NCBI RefSeq assembly: GCF_007828035.1
Contig: NZ_VITV01000004.1
Span: 697,559-761,558 of the forward strand
Source of the DNA: Nitrospirillum amazonense
GTDB lineage: Bacteria; Pseudomonadota; Alphaproteobacteria; Azospirillales; Azospirillaceae
DNA length: 64,000 nucleotides
Reading direction: 5' to 3'
Within the stretch, counting starts at the first letter, position 1. Each line of letters begins with the position of its first letter. Shown here in pieces: positions 8,202 to 16,499 of this stretch. The notes beneath the pieces were generated by a model that did not search any database, was not told the DNA's origin, and was given only the letters and a program-made list of their open reading frames with translations. A program made the translations under genes and the position numbers.

Positions 8202-8972
8202 ATGACCGCCCCTACCGCCGCGCCCACTGGCTGCCTCATCATCATCGGCAATGAGATCCTGTCCGGCCGCACCCAGGACGTGAACCTGAACCACCTGGCC
8301 AAGGTGCTGGGCGGCATGGGCGTGCGCCTGAGGGAGGCGCGCGTGGTGGCGGATGACGAGGCCGCAATCATCGAGGCGGTGAACCAGACCCGCGCCCGCT
8401 ACACCTACGTCTTCACCACCGGCGGCATCGGCCCCACGCACGACGACATCACCGCCGCCTGCGTCGCCAAGGCCTTCGGCGTGCCGCTGGTGCGCGATCC
8501 CGAGGCCGTGCGCCGGCTGGAGGCGCACTACCAGGGCACGGGGCGGGAGCTGAACGAGGCGCGGCTGCGCATGGCCAACGTGCCGCAAGGCGGCATCCTG
8601 ATCGACAACCCGGTCTCCGCCGCCCCCGGTTTTCAGATCGGCAACGTCTTCGTCATGGCGGGCGTGCCGGCCATCATGCAGGCCATGCTGGCCGGCCTGA
8701 CCAACCGCCTGGTGGGCGGCCCGGTGGTGCTGGCCCGCACCGTGCGCTGCCTGGTGGGCGAGGGAGAGCTGGCCGGCGGCCTCAGCGCCATCCAGGACCG
8801 CTATGCCGACGTGGACATCGGCAGCTATCCCACCTATCGCGAGGGCCGCTTCGCCACCAGCCTGGTGCTGCGCAGCCCCGACGGATCGCGCCTGGCCGCC
8901 GCCACGGAGGAGGTCGCGGCCCTGGTGCGCGGCATGGGGGCGGAGCCGGAGGTGGTGGAGGGAGCGGCCTGA
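8202..8972 (+). CDS. CinA N-terminal/MoCF-domain molybdopterin-binding protein
   Basis: Protein of 256 residues with the MoCF (MoaB/MogA/CinA) fold. Signature stretches are CLIIIGNEILSGRTQDVNLN near the N-terminus and VFTTGGIGPTHDDITAACVAKAF about residues 65-90. PGVP-type loops follow (VFVMAGVPAIM). The C-terminal nicotinamide-nucleotide amidase domain of full CinA is absent, so this is the stand-alone form found across alphaproteobacteria. It could be a pyrophosphatase-type or cofactor-binding protein; the physiological substrate is not clear from sequence. It stands alone between map and tRNA-Leu. Confidence 0.85.
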   Translation: MTAPTAAPTGCLIIIGNEILSGRTQDVNLNHLAKVLGGMGVRLREARVVADDEAAIIEAVNQTRARYTYVFTTGGIGPTHDDITAACVAKAFGVPLVRDPEAVRRLEAHYQGTGRELNEARLRMANVPQGGILIDNPVSAAPGFQIGNVFVMAGVPAIMQAMLAGLTNRLVGGPVVLARTVRCLVGEGELAGGLSAIQDRYADVDIGSYPTYREGRFATSLVLRSPDGSRLAAATEEVAALVRGMGAEPEVVEGAA

Positions 8973-9077
8973 CAGCGGCCGGTGACGTTTTGCCCGCGTT
9001 ACCGGCTTTTGCACGCTTTACTGGCCTTGCCCTGCCGGCCCCACCTTCGCTAGTGTCCAGCGGCCTCGACCCTGGAT

Positions 9078-9164
9078 GCCCGCTTGGCGGAATTGGTAGA
9101 CGCAAGGGACTTAAAATCCCTCGCCCTCACGGGCGTGCCGGTTCGATCCCGGCAGCGGGCACCA
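9078..9164 (+). tRNA. tRNA-Leu (anticodon UAA)
   Basis: The 87-nt gene has acceptor arms GCCCGCT (9078-9084) and AGCGGGC (9154-9160), an encoded CCA (9162-9164), and a T-arm with GGTTCGATCCC. The anticodon stem AGGGA/TCCCT encloses the loop CTTAAAA, giving anticodon TAA. The long variable arm (GCCCTCACGGGC) is typical of class II Leu tRNA. Confidence 0.97.
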
Positions 9165-9187
9165 CGGGTGGGGCCTTATTTCCTAAA

Positions 9188-9448
9188 TCACTGCTCCCGC
9201 TCTTCCGCCATGTCCTCGGCCAGTTCGCTGGCCAGGTCGACGAACAGGCCGGGGTCGACGGTCAGGCCCTGGGCCTCGTTGATGCGCACGAAGATGCGCC
9301 AGGCGTGCAGGATGGCCACGTCCAGGATGGTGTCGTCGGCCTCCTCCGAATGCTTGTCGGTGATGCCCCGCTCCTCCAGGGCCGCCTTGATATCCAGGTC
9401 GGCGGCTTCCAGCACAGCTTCCATGGCGCGCTTGTGGGGGGTGGACAT
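9188..9448 (-). CDS. Small acidic hypothetical protein (86 aa)
   Basis: I do not recognise the family. The product is acidic and likely helical (MSTPHKRAMEAVLEAADLD at the start, LASELAEDMAEEREQ at the end), without signal peptide, membrane segment or cysteines. ATG 9448 is chosen because AAGGAGT lies about eight bases upstream; a longer frame to 9493 lacks this. It lies between tRNA-Leu and the patatin gene on the opposite strand. The good ribosome binding site and coding-like composition argue that it is real. Confidence 0.7.
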   Translation of the reverse strand: MSTPHKRAMEAVLEAADLDIKAALEERGITDKHSEEADDTILDVAILHAWRIFVRINEAQGLTVDPGLFVDLASELAEDMAEEREQ

Positions 9449-9619
9449 GATGGCAACTCCTTGAATAACAATCAGATGCTTGGGACATGACATCCGCCGC
9501 CGGGCCCGTGCCGGCGGGGGTGTCCGAAATCCATCATAGCGGATGGCGCGGACGCGAAGCCATGCGCGGGTTTGAGCGGTGTTTCAAGCCGAAACTTGAG
9601 CGGTTTTAGGGGGAAGGAC

Positions 9620-10720
9620 GTGGCGCCTGCCTTGCGTTTCCTGGCCGGGCCCGAGGCCATGGCCCGCCTGCGCCGCGACGGCGTGTCGGATGAGCTGTTC
9701 GGCACGGTGGCGGGGGCCTCCGGCGGGCCGAAATGGCTGGCGCTGACCCGCTTGGACCGGGCCATCCTGTCGCGCTGGTTCCAGGGCCGCACCCGGCCCC
9801 TGGCCCTGGTGGGCAGTTCCATCGGCAGCTGGCGCTTCGCCGCGATGGCGCGGCAGGATCCGGCCAGCGTGCTGCGCCGGTTCGAGGAGGCCTACCTGGC
9901 CTATGTCCCGTCCGATGCCACCATGCCCACCCTGACGCGGGAAAGCCGCGCCTTCCTGGACATCATCCTGGGCTCCCCCTCCGGCGCCAACGAGGGTGAC
10001 CGCAAGGGCGCGCGGGAGATCCTGTCCCATCCCGCCATGCGCCTGTCGATCCTGGCCGTGCGGGGGCGCGGGCCGCTCAGCGCCCGCCATCCGGCCTGGG
10101 TGGGCGCCGGCATCGGGGCGGCGGGCCTGGCCAACCTGGTCAGCCGCCGCAGCCTGCCCCTGTTCTTCCAGCGCACGCTGTTCGCCGACCCGCGCGCGGC
10201 CGACCCCTTCGACCTGGCCGCCGGCTTCCCCACACGGCGGGTGGCGCTGACCCCGGCCAACCTGGGCGATGCCCTGATGGCCTCGGGCGCCATCCCTTTC
10301 CTGTTCGAACTGGTGCGCGACATCGGCGGGGCCAGGCCCGGCGCCTATATGGACGGCGGTATCATGGACTATCACCTGGACATCCCCTTCGTGGCGGAGA
10401 CACCGGGCAGCGACCTGGTGCTGTTCCCCCATTTCGGACCCAAGGTGGTGCCGGGATGGTTCGACAAGGCCCTGGCCTGGCGACGCCCGGCGGCGTCCTC
10501 GCTGGCCCGCACCCTGCTGCTGTGCCCCTCCGAGGACTTCCTGGCGTCGCTGCCGCACGGCAAGATTCCCGACCGCCGCGATTTCAAGGCGCTGCCGCCC
10601 GCCGAGCGCCAGCGCTACTGGCGCCAAGCCGTTGCCGAGACCGACCGCTTGGCCGACGAGTTCCTGGACGCCGTCGACCGCGGCCGCATCCCGGATTTGC
10701 TGGAGCCGCTGCGGGGCTGA
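9620..10720 (+). CDS. Patatin-like phospholipase family protein
   Basis: Predicted lipid acyl hydrolase with a Ser-Asp dyad. With the GTG start at 9620 (AGGGGG six bases upstream) the product has 366 residues. It shows the glycine-rich oxyanion loop GASGGPKW, the nucleophile elbow GSSIG (Ser67) and the catalytic Asp in MDGGIMDYH. An alternative TTG start at 9572 would add 16 residues of poor character. There is no signal peptide, so it may act on inner-membrane phospholipids or storage granules. Its neighbours give no clue to the substrate. Confidence 0.87.
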   Translation: MAPALRFLAGPEAMARLRRDGVSDELFGTVAGASGGPKWLALTRLDRAILSRWFQGRTRPLALVGSSIGSWRFAAMARQDPASVLRRFEEAYLAYVPSDATMPTLTRESRAFLDIILGSPSGANEGDRKGAREILSHPAMRLSILAVRGRGPLSARHPAWVGAGIGAAGLANLVSRRSLPLFFQRTLFADPRAADPFDLAAGFPTRRVALTPANLGDALMASGAIPFLFELVRDIGGARPGAYMDGGIMDYHLDIPFVAETPGSDLVLFPHFGPKVVPGWFDKALAWRRPAASSLARTLLLCPSEDFLASLPHGKIPDRRDFKALPPAERQRYWRQAVAETDRLADEFLDAVDRGRIPDLLEPLRG

Positions 10721-10758
10721 CGCCCTTTCCCCCGCGCCCCCTAAGCGCCCGGCTTCCC

Positions 10759-10861
10759 TAGAGCGGAACGCGATCAGGTGGAATCACCTGATCGTGTAAA
10801 TCCGCTCTATCATGAACAGGTTAAGAGCAAGATGCGATCATGACTGATCGCATCTTGCTCT
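10759..10861. repeat. Pair of intergenic palindromic hairpin repeats
   Basis: Two inverted repeats lie side by side. The first has outer arms TAGAGCGGA (10759-10767) and TCCGCTCTA (10801-10809) around an inner perfect stem CGATCAGGTG/CACCTGATCG (10771-10780 with 10785-10794). The second is a perfect 17-bp hairpin (10824-10840 with 10845-10861) beginning AGAGCAAGATGCG, loop TGAC. Both share GATCA and AGAGC elements. They look like REP/MITE-type intergenic repeats and lie after the patatin gene. Confidence 0.8.
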
Positions 10862-10966
10862 AGGCCGCGACTGCGGCCGCCGGAGCGAGTACCGCCCATT
10901 GAGTGTGAAGGAGGGCGCAGCGAGGATGAGCCAAAGGGCCGGATGGCCCTGCCGGCGTTTGAGGAA

Positions 10967-11389
10967 CTAGTAACGCGGCATCCCCATGGTCTCCACCGGC
11001 ACGATGGCCTTGCCGATGGGGGCCAGCGCCAGCATGGCGAACTTGAAGTGCTGGATGCCGAAGGGGATGCCGATGATGGTCACGAACCAGAACACGCCGG
11101 CGAAGACGTGATAGAGGGCCAGCCACCAGCCGGCGAACAGGAACCAGACGACATTGCCCAGGAAGCCCAGGGGGCTGGTGCCCAGGTCTTCCCGGCCGGT
11201 CAGGACGCGGCGGTCCACCGCCATCTGGCCGAAGGGCCACAGCACGAACAGGCCCATGTTGAAGGCCGCCCGGGCCCAGGGGATGCCGACGATGCTGACC
11301 ACCATAAGGATCGCGGCCATGAACCAGGCCAGCGCCCCGGTGAACCCGAACAGCACCACCCACAGGATGTTCATCAGCAGACTGATCAT
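10967..11389 (-). CDS. yccF: YccF domain-containing inner-membrane protein
   Basis: Small membrane protein of 140 residues with the duplicated YccF (DUF307) pattern: WVVLFGFTGALAWFMAA followed by VGIPWARAAFNMG, then WFLFAGWWLALYHVFAG followed by IGIPFGIQHFKFA. Three or four hydrophobic segments are visible. The length and the repeated IGIP(F/W) motif match E. coli YccF. Function in the family is poorly known. It is a single gene between the palindromic repeats and a secreted dehydrogenase gene. Confidence 0.9.
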   Translation of the reverse strand: MISLLMNILWVVLFGFTGALAWFMAAILMVVSIVGIPWARAAFNMGLFVLWPFGQMAVDRRVLTGREDLGTSPLGFLGNVVWFLFAGWWLALYHVFAGVFWFVTIIGIPFGIQHFKFAMLALAPIGKAIVPVETMGMPRY

Positions 11390-11618
11390 GACGCGCAGGC
11401 CCCGCTTGTTGCTTCCAGGATCCGATCATTCCCCAACGGGCCCGCGCCGTCCAGGACCACACCGGCCGGGGTTGGGGGAGCCACCTCGGCATGGGGCTGT
11501 GACGGCGGTGACTTGCCGGGCGCGGCATTCCGGCATATGCCAAGCTGTAGCCTTGCGAACGTGGTTAAAGTCACCGACAGTGACAACGTTATCATCCCCC
11601 CGCACATCCGAGCGACCC

Positions 11619-12896
11619 ATGCGCCGCAGCAGCCTTGCCGTCCTGTCCGCCGTCAGCCTCAGCCTGGGGGCGCTGGCGCCCGCCTGGTCTTCCGCCGGGG
11701 CCGCGACCCCGGCCGGCAATCCCGAGCAGAAGGTGGGCCAGCGCATCCAGATTCGCGCCGCCGACCTTCCCGCCCCCTATGCGACCGAGGGCGTGGGCAA
11801 TTCGTCGGAAGAGGTGCCGCGCCCCGACGGCGCCAGCCTGAACGTGCCCAAGGGCTTCACCGTTTCCGTCTTCGCCACGGGCCTCAGCCGCGCGCGCAAC
11901 CTGGCGGTGGCGCCGAACGGCGACGTCTTCCTGGCCCGCCAGGCCACACCGGGTGAGATCACCCTGCTGCGCGACAGCAAGGGCACCGGCACTGCCGACC
12001 AGATCATCACCTTCGCCGGCGGTTTCGACCGCCCTTACGGCATCGAGTTCCACGACGGCTACCTCTGGGTGGGCGACATCAAGGCGGTGTGGAAGATCCC
12101 GTACAAGGACGGTGACACCAAGCCGGCGGGCGACCGCATCCAGGTGACGCCGGACGGCGCCCTCGGTCAGCCCAAGGGCCACCCCACCCGCACCCTGGAA
12201 TTCGCCCCCGACGGCAAGAGCTTCTTCGTCGGCATCGGATCCATGAGCAACATTGCCGAGGATCCCAAGCCCCACGCCACCGTGACCGAATTCAACATGG
12301 ACGGCACGGTGAAGCGCGTCTACGCCTCCGGCACCCGCAACCCGGTGGGCCTGCAGTTCTACCCCGGCAGCGACGACCTCTACGCCGTGGTGAACGAGCG
12401 CGACGGCCTGGGCGACGGCCTGGTGCCCGATTACTTCACCCGTCTGCAGCCGGAAGGCTTCTACGGCTGGCCCTATTCCTACACCGGCAGCCACCCGCAA
12501 CCGGACTTCGCCGACAAGCGGCCGGACCTGGTGGCCAAGGCCATCGTGCCCGACCTGCTGTTTGACGCCCACTCCGCCCCGCTGGGCCTGCTGTTCTACA
12601 CCGGCCACCAGTTCCCGGCGGATTACCAGGGCGGCGCCTTCGTCACCCTGCACGGCTCGTGGAACAAGGCGAAGCCCACGGGCTATAAGATCGTCTACGT
12701 GCCCTTCACCCACGGCCGCCCGGCGGGCCATTACGTGAACTTCGCCACCGGCTTCTGGCTGCCCGGCACTAACCCGGCCCAGGTCTGGGGCCGCCCGGTG
12801 GGCCTGGCCATGGCGCACGACGGCAGCCTGCTGGTGGCGGATGACGTCGGCGGCACGGTCTGGCGCATCAGCTATCACGCGAAGGGCAAGTCCTAA
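11619..12896 (+). CDS. Secreted PQQ-dependent sugar dehydrogenase family protein (L-sorbosone dehydrogenase-like)
   Basis: Periplasmic beta-propeller protein of 425 residues. An N-terminal signal peptide (MRRSSLAVLSAVSLSLGALA) with likely cleavage near AGAATPA precedes the propeller. FTVSVFATGLSRARNLAVAPNGDVF is the typical opening of the GSDH/sorbosone-dehydrogenase family. Other family landmarks are ASGTRNPVGLQFYP, VVNERDGLGDGLVPDYF, FYGWPYSY, FDAHSAPLGLLFY and VTLHGSWN. It probably oxidises a sugar or aldose with PQQ, but the substrate is unknown and PQQ genes are not in this window. ATG 11619 fits the signal peptide; upstream residues in the longer frame do not. Confidence 0.88.
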   Translation: MRRSSLAVLSAVSLSLGALAPAWSSAGAATPAGNPEQKVGQRIQIRAADLPAPYATEGVGNSSEEVPRPDGASLNVPKGFTVSVFATGLSRARNLAVAPNGDVFLARQATPGEITLLRDSKGTGTADQIITFAGGFDRPYGIEFHDGYLWVGDIKAVWKIPYKDGDTKPAGDRIQVTPDGALGQPKGHPTRTLEFAPDGKSFFVGIGSMSNIAEDPKPHATVTEFNMDGTVKRVYASGTRNPVGLQFYPGSDDLYAVVNERDGLGDGLVPDYFTRLQPEGFYGWPYSYTGSHPQPDFADKRPDLVAKAIVPDLLFDAHSAPLGLLFYTGHQFPADYQGGAFVTLHGSWNKAKPTGYKIVYVPFTHGRPAGHYVNFATGFWLPGTNPAQVWGRPVGLAMAHDGSLLVADDVGGTVWRISYHAKGKS

Positions 12897-13042
12897 GCCT
12901 TTCTATTTGCAAGACTCGACGGCCGCCTAGAGTCCAGCGGCAATGAAAGGGGCGGTGGCGGTGGGCAATTTCTGCCGCCGCCACCCTTGTCCAATTTGCA
13001 AAATGAGCGTATATGTCGGGGTGGCTAAAGGAGGCCATTCCC

Positions 13043-13330
13043 ATGTCCATCGGCGGCATCAACTTCTACAGCTCTGGTTACGGCGCGACGTTCCTGACCT
13101 CCGGTGTCGGTTCGACCAGCGACGTCTCCAACTCGCAGGTGCAGTCCATCTCCCCGGTCAAGACCCAGGGGACGTCGGACCAGGGCACCGACCAGGCCAA
13201 CACCGACAACAACGCGTCCAACAGCAGCAGCAACAGCTTCACGCAGAACTTCAGCCCGACGCAGGACCAGGTGAAGGCGGCGTCCGACACCGGCCGCACC
13301 CGTGGCGCGTTCGTGAACCTGACGGTCTGA
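13043..13330 (+). CDS. Small Ser/Asn/Gln-rich hypothetical protein (95 aa)
   Basis: I do not recognise the family. The protein begins MSIGGINFYSSGYGATFLTS and is then low-complexity, rich in Ser, Thr, Asn, Gln and Asp (for example NTDNNASNSSSNSFTQNF), with a more ordered end (TRGAFVNLTV). There is no signal peptide, membrane segment or cysteine. A near-perfect ribosome binding site AAAGGAGG (13027-13034) eight bases before ATG 13043 and a terminator just after the gene show that it is a real monocistronic unit. The composition differs from neighbouring Ala/Leu-rich proteins and suggests a disordered structural or secreted protein. Confidence 0.75.
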   Translation: MSIGGINFYSSGYGATFLTSGVGSTSDVSNSQVQSISPVKTQGTSDQGTDQANTDNNASNSSSNSFTQNFSPTQDQVKAASDTGRTRGAFVNLTV

Positions 13331-13370
13331 GGAAACGCTGATCGCTGGGCACCTTGGGTGTTCCAGGGGA

Positions 13371-13405
13371 AGGGCCGACAGCATCTGCTGCCGGCCCTTT
13401 TTGTT
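13371..13405 (+). terminator. Rho-independent terminator after the Ser/Asn-rich gene
   Basis: A stem of about 13 bp with one mismatch (13371-13383 with 13386-13398, outer arms AGGGCCG and CGGCCCT) is followed by TTTTGTTG. It ends the 13043-13330 transcript before the convergent HAD gene. Confidence 0.8.
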
Positions 13406-13432
13406 GTGCGCGCGGCGCCTGCGCTGGGTGGG

Positions 13433-14086
13433 TCAGGCCACCCAGCGGCGAACCTCGTGCAGGTCGGCGGCCACGCGGCACAGGGCCTCGATCTCTTCCG
13501 TGGGGGCCAGCAGGTCCGGCACCATCACCGCCATCATGCCGGCGGCGTGCGCCGCGCGGATGCCGTTGTGGCTGTCCTCCAGCGCGATGCAGTGCCGGGG
13601 ATCGATACCCAGGGCGGCGGCGGCCTTCAGGTAGGGCTCTGGATGCGGCTTGCCCTGGCTGACGTCGTCGCCGCCGATGACGGCGCGGAAGCGCTGGGCG
13701 ATGCCGGCCTGGGTCAAATGGTGCAGCGCGCGTTCCCGCTGGGTGCTGGTCGCCACCGCCATGGGGATACCGGCGGCGTCCAGATGGTCCAGCAGTTCCA
13801 CCACCCCGGCCATCAGGGCGATGCCGGCGTCGAAATGCGCTTGGATCGCGCTGCGGTACAGTTCGGTGAAGCGTTCGAACACGGTCTCGCCGCCGAAATG
13901 GTCCACCAGCATCTGGCGTACCGCCGGATAGGGCCGACCGATCAGGGTGCCGTAGAACACCTCGGTCAGGGGGCGGCCCACCGTCACGGCGGCGTCCATC
14001 ATGGCGCCGCGCAGGGGGCGCTCGCTGTCGATCAGCAGGCCGTCCATGTCGAAGATCGCGGCCTGGATGGCGTGGGGAAACGGCAT
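13433..14086 (-). CDS. HAD-superfamily phosphatase (beta-phosphoglucomutase/GPP-like)
   Basis: Protein of 217 residues with all four HAD motifs: motif I IFDMDGLLIDSE near residue 11, motif II VATSTQ, motif III lysine in GKPHPEPYLKAA and motif IV ALEDSHNG. The helical cap after motif I is type C1, as in sugar-phosphate phosphatases such as YniC, GPP or the beta-phosphoglucomutase group. The exact substrate cannot be read from sequence. It is a single gene, divergent from the oligopeptidase gene. Confidence 0.88.
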   Translation of the reverse strand: MPFPHAIQAAIFDMDGLLIDSERPLRGAMMDAAVTVGRPLTEVFYGTLIGRPYPAVRQMLVDHFGGETVFERFTELYRSAIQAHFDAGIALMAGVVELLDHLDAAGIPMAVATSTQRERALHHLTQAGIAQRFRAVIGGDDVSQGKPHPEPYLKAAAALGIDPRHCIALEDSHNGIRAAHAAGMMAVMVPDLLAPTEEIEALCRVAADLHEVRRWVA

Positions 14087-14317
14087 GTCCGTGTCTTCAT
14101 GGTGCGGTGGATGTCATGTTGGGGATAACCCGGTCTTGGCCCCGCCGCCAGTGCCGGGGCGGCATGGCAGGTTCCCCGCCGCTGGCCGTGCCGGGGACAT
14201 GGCACACCCCCACTCGGGCCCGCTTGCCGGCTCCACACCCCCGACCATATCGTTGCGATCCGTTTCCGCCGCCTGCCATTCCCGACGCGGGCGGCACAAC
14301 CATTGGTGTCTCCATCC

Positions 14318-16408
14318 ATGTCCGCTTCCGACGTCCCCTTCCGCCAGTCCGCTTTCGCCAAGCCGCCCGTGGCCCGGGTCTGGCCGGTGGAGAAGACGGC
14401 CCACGGCGAGGTTCGCGTCGACCCCTACGATTGGTTGCGCGACCCGGCCTTCCCCGAGGTGAAGGACCCGGACATCCTGTCCTACCTTGAGGCGGAGAAC
14501 GGCTATATCGAGCAGGTGCTGGGCGGGGAGGGGGACCTGCGCCCCGCCCTGGTGGCCGAACTGCGCGCCCGCATCAAGGAGGACGACACCGGCGTTCCCT
14601 ACCGCCGCGATGGCTATTTCTACCAGTCGCGCTTCGCTGCCGGCCAGAACTACCCCGTCTTCGTGCGCTGGGCCGCCGGCACCTCTGAAGAGGAGGTGGT
14701 GCTGGACGTCAACGTCCTGGCGGCGCAGCACGACTTCATGCGCGTGGCGGATTTCGAAACGACGCGCGACGGTCGCTACCTGGCCTACACCGCCGACACC
14801 GACGGCTCCGAACGCTACGGCGTGCGGGTGAAGGACCTGTCCACCGGTGACCTGGTGCTGGAGGGGGCGGCCGATGCCACCCCCGGCGTCGCCTGGGCGG
14901 CCGACGGCCGGCACCTGTTCTACGTTCGCCAGGATGAGTTCCAGCGGCCCAAGACCGTGTGGCGCCACCGCCTGGGCACCGCCCTGACCGAGGACGTGCT
15001 GGTCTATGAGGAGGCCGACCCCGCCTGGATGGTCAGCCTGGACCTGACCCTGTCCGGCCGGTTCATCCGCATCGTCGCCCACAACAACGTGTCGACCGAG
15101 GTGCGGCTTCTGGACGCCGCGCAGCCGGAGGGTGAGCCCCGCCTGGTCCTGCCCCGCCGCCAGGGTCACGAATACAATGTGGAGGATCAGGGCGACACCG
15201 CCTGGATCATCACCAACGACACCCACCGCAACTTCCGCCTGGTGAAGGCGCCGCTGGCCGATACGGCGGAGGCTAACTGGGTGGAGGTCATCGCCCCGGC
15301 CGACCGCACCTACCTCACCGGCCACATGGCGTTCCGCGACTGGCTGGTGGTCTATGCCCGGGTGGACGGCGCCCAGGTAGTGCGGGTGCTGGATAAGAAG
15401 GGCGGTGCCCACGACATCGCCTTCCCCGACGCGGCGTTCGAGGTCGGCCCCGGCGCCAACTTCGACTATGACGGCGGCCTGCTGCGCCTGCGCTACCAGT
15501 CGCTGGTGACGCCGCCCACGGTCTACGACTACGACTTGAACGACCGCACTTTGGCCATCCGCAAGGTCCAGGAAATTCCCAGCGGCTACGACGCCGACCA
15601 GTATGTCAGCGCCCGCCTGATGGCGCCGGCGCGCGACGGCACGCTGATCCCCGTCTCCATCGTCCACCGCCGCGACTTTCCAAAGGATGGCTCCGGCGCC
15701 CTGCACCTCTACGCCTATGGCGCCTACGGCAACGGCATCGACCCTTATTTTTCGGCCAACCGGCTGGGCCTGCTGGATCGGGGCTTCGCCTTCGCCATCG
15801 CCCACATCCGCGGCGGTGATGAACTGGGGCGCGGCTGGTACGAGGACGGCAAGCTGGAGAAGAAGATCAACAGCTTCACCGACTTCATCGACGCCGCGCA
15901 GTTCCTGGCGGGCCAGGGCTATGCCAAGGCCGGCAACATCTCGGCCGAGGGCGGCAGCGCCGGTGGCCTGCTGATGGGTGCGGTGGCCAACATGGCGCCC
16001 GAGGGCCTGTTCCGCGCCATCGTAGCCCAGGTGCCCTTCGTCGATGTGGTCAACACCATGCTGGACGACAGCCTGCCCCTGACGGTCATCGAGTATGACG
16101 AGTGGGGCAATCCCAACGAGCCCGAGGTCTATCAGCGGCTGAAGTCCTACAGCCCCTACGACAACGTGGCGGCCAAGGCCTATCCCCACCTGCTGATCAC
16201 CGCGGGCCTCAGCGACCCGCGCGTCACCTATTGGGAACCGGCCAAGTGGACGGCCAAGCTGCGGACGCTCAAGACCGACGACCATGTCCTGCTGTCGCGC
16301 ACCGAGATGGGGGCCGGCCACGCCGGTGCCGCCGGCCGCTTCGACAAGCTGAAGGAGGTGGCCCTGACCCAGGCCTTCCTGCTGCGGGCCTTCGGCAAGG
16401 GGCTGTAA
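14318..16408 (+). CDS. ptrB: Oligopeptidase B-like S9A serine peptidase
   Basis: Prolyl-oligopeptidase family enzyme of 696 residues with an N-terminal beta-propeller (about 80-400) and a C-terminal alpha/beta-hydrolase domain. The active-site Ser lies in EGGSAGGLLMGAV and the catalytic His near the C-terminus in MGAGHAGAAGR. Family landmarks are DPYDWLRDP at the start, AYGAYG and HIRGGDELGRGWYEDGK. Acidic residues of the GGSAGG type suggest the oligopeptidase B branch, which cuts short peptides after Arg/Lys. There is no signal peptide, so it is likely cytosolic. ATG 14318 is preferred; a GTG at 14303 would add five residues. Confidence 0.92.
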   Translation: MSASDVPFRQSAFAKPPVARVWPVEKTAHGEVRVDPYDWLRDPAFPEVKDPDILSYLEAENGYIEQVLGGEGDLRPALVAELRARIKEDDTGVPYRRDGYFYQSRFAAGQNYPVFVRWAAGTSEEEVVLDVNVLAAQHDFMRVADFETTRDGRYLAYTADTDGSERYGVRVKDLSTGDLVLEGAADATPGVAWAADGRHLFYVRQDEFQRPKTVWRHRLGTALTEDVLVYEEADPAWMVSLDLTLSGRFIRIVAHNNVSTEVRLLDAAQPEGEPRLVLPRRQGHEYNVEDQGDTAWIITNDTHRNFRLVKAPLADTAEANWVEVIAPADRTYLTGHMAFRDWLVVYARVDGAQVVRVLDKKGGAHDIAFPDAAFEVGPGANFDYDGGLLRLRYQSLVTPPTVYDYDLNDRTLAIRKVQEIPSGYDADQYVSARLMAPARDGTLIPVSIVHRRDFPKDGSGALHLYAYGAYGNGIDPYFSANRLGLLDRGFAFAIAHIRGGDELGRGWYEDGKLEKKINSFTDFIDAAQFLAGQGYAKAGNISAEGGSAGGLLMGAVANMAPEGLFRAIVAQVPFVDVVNTMLDDSLPLTVIEYDEWGNPNEPEVYQRLKSYSPYDNVAAKAYPHLLITAGLSDPRVTYWEPAKWTAKLRTLKTDDHVLLSRTEMGAGHAGAAGRFDKLKEVALTQAFLLRAFGKGL

Positions 16409-16499
16409 GGGCAATTCGTCCAATGCCGGGCATTTGTAAGGGGGGCTGGGGCGGGCTTATAGTCCGCTCCAGCCCTTTACTTTTCAAAGGCCCCATCCC

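Noticed and set aside
9078-9164. tRNA-Leu as an integration site of a mobile element
   Set aside because: No integrase, direct repeat of the tRNA 3' end or foreign gene block follows it.
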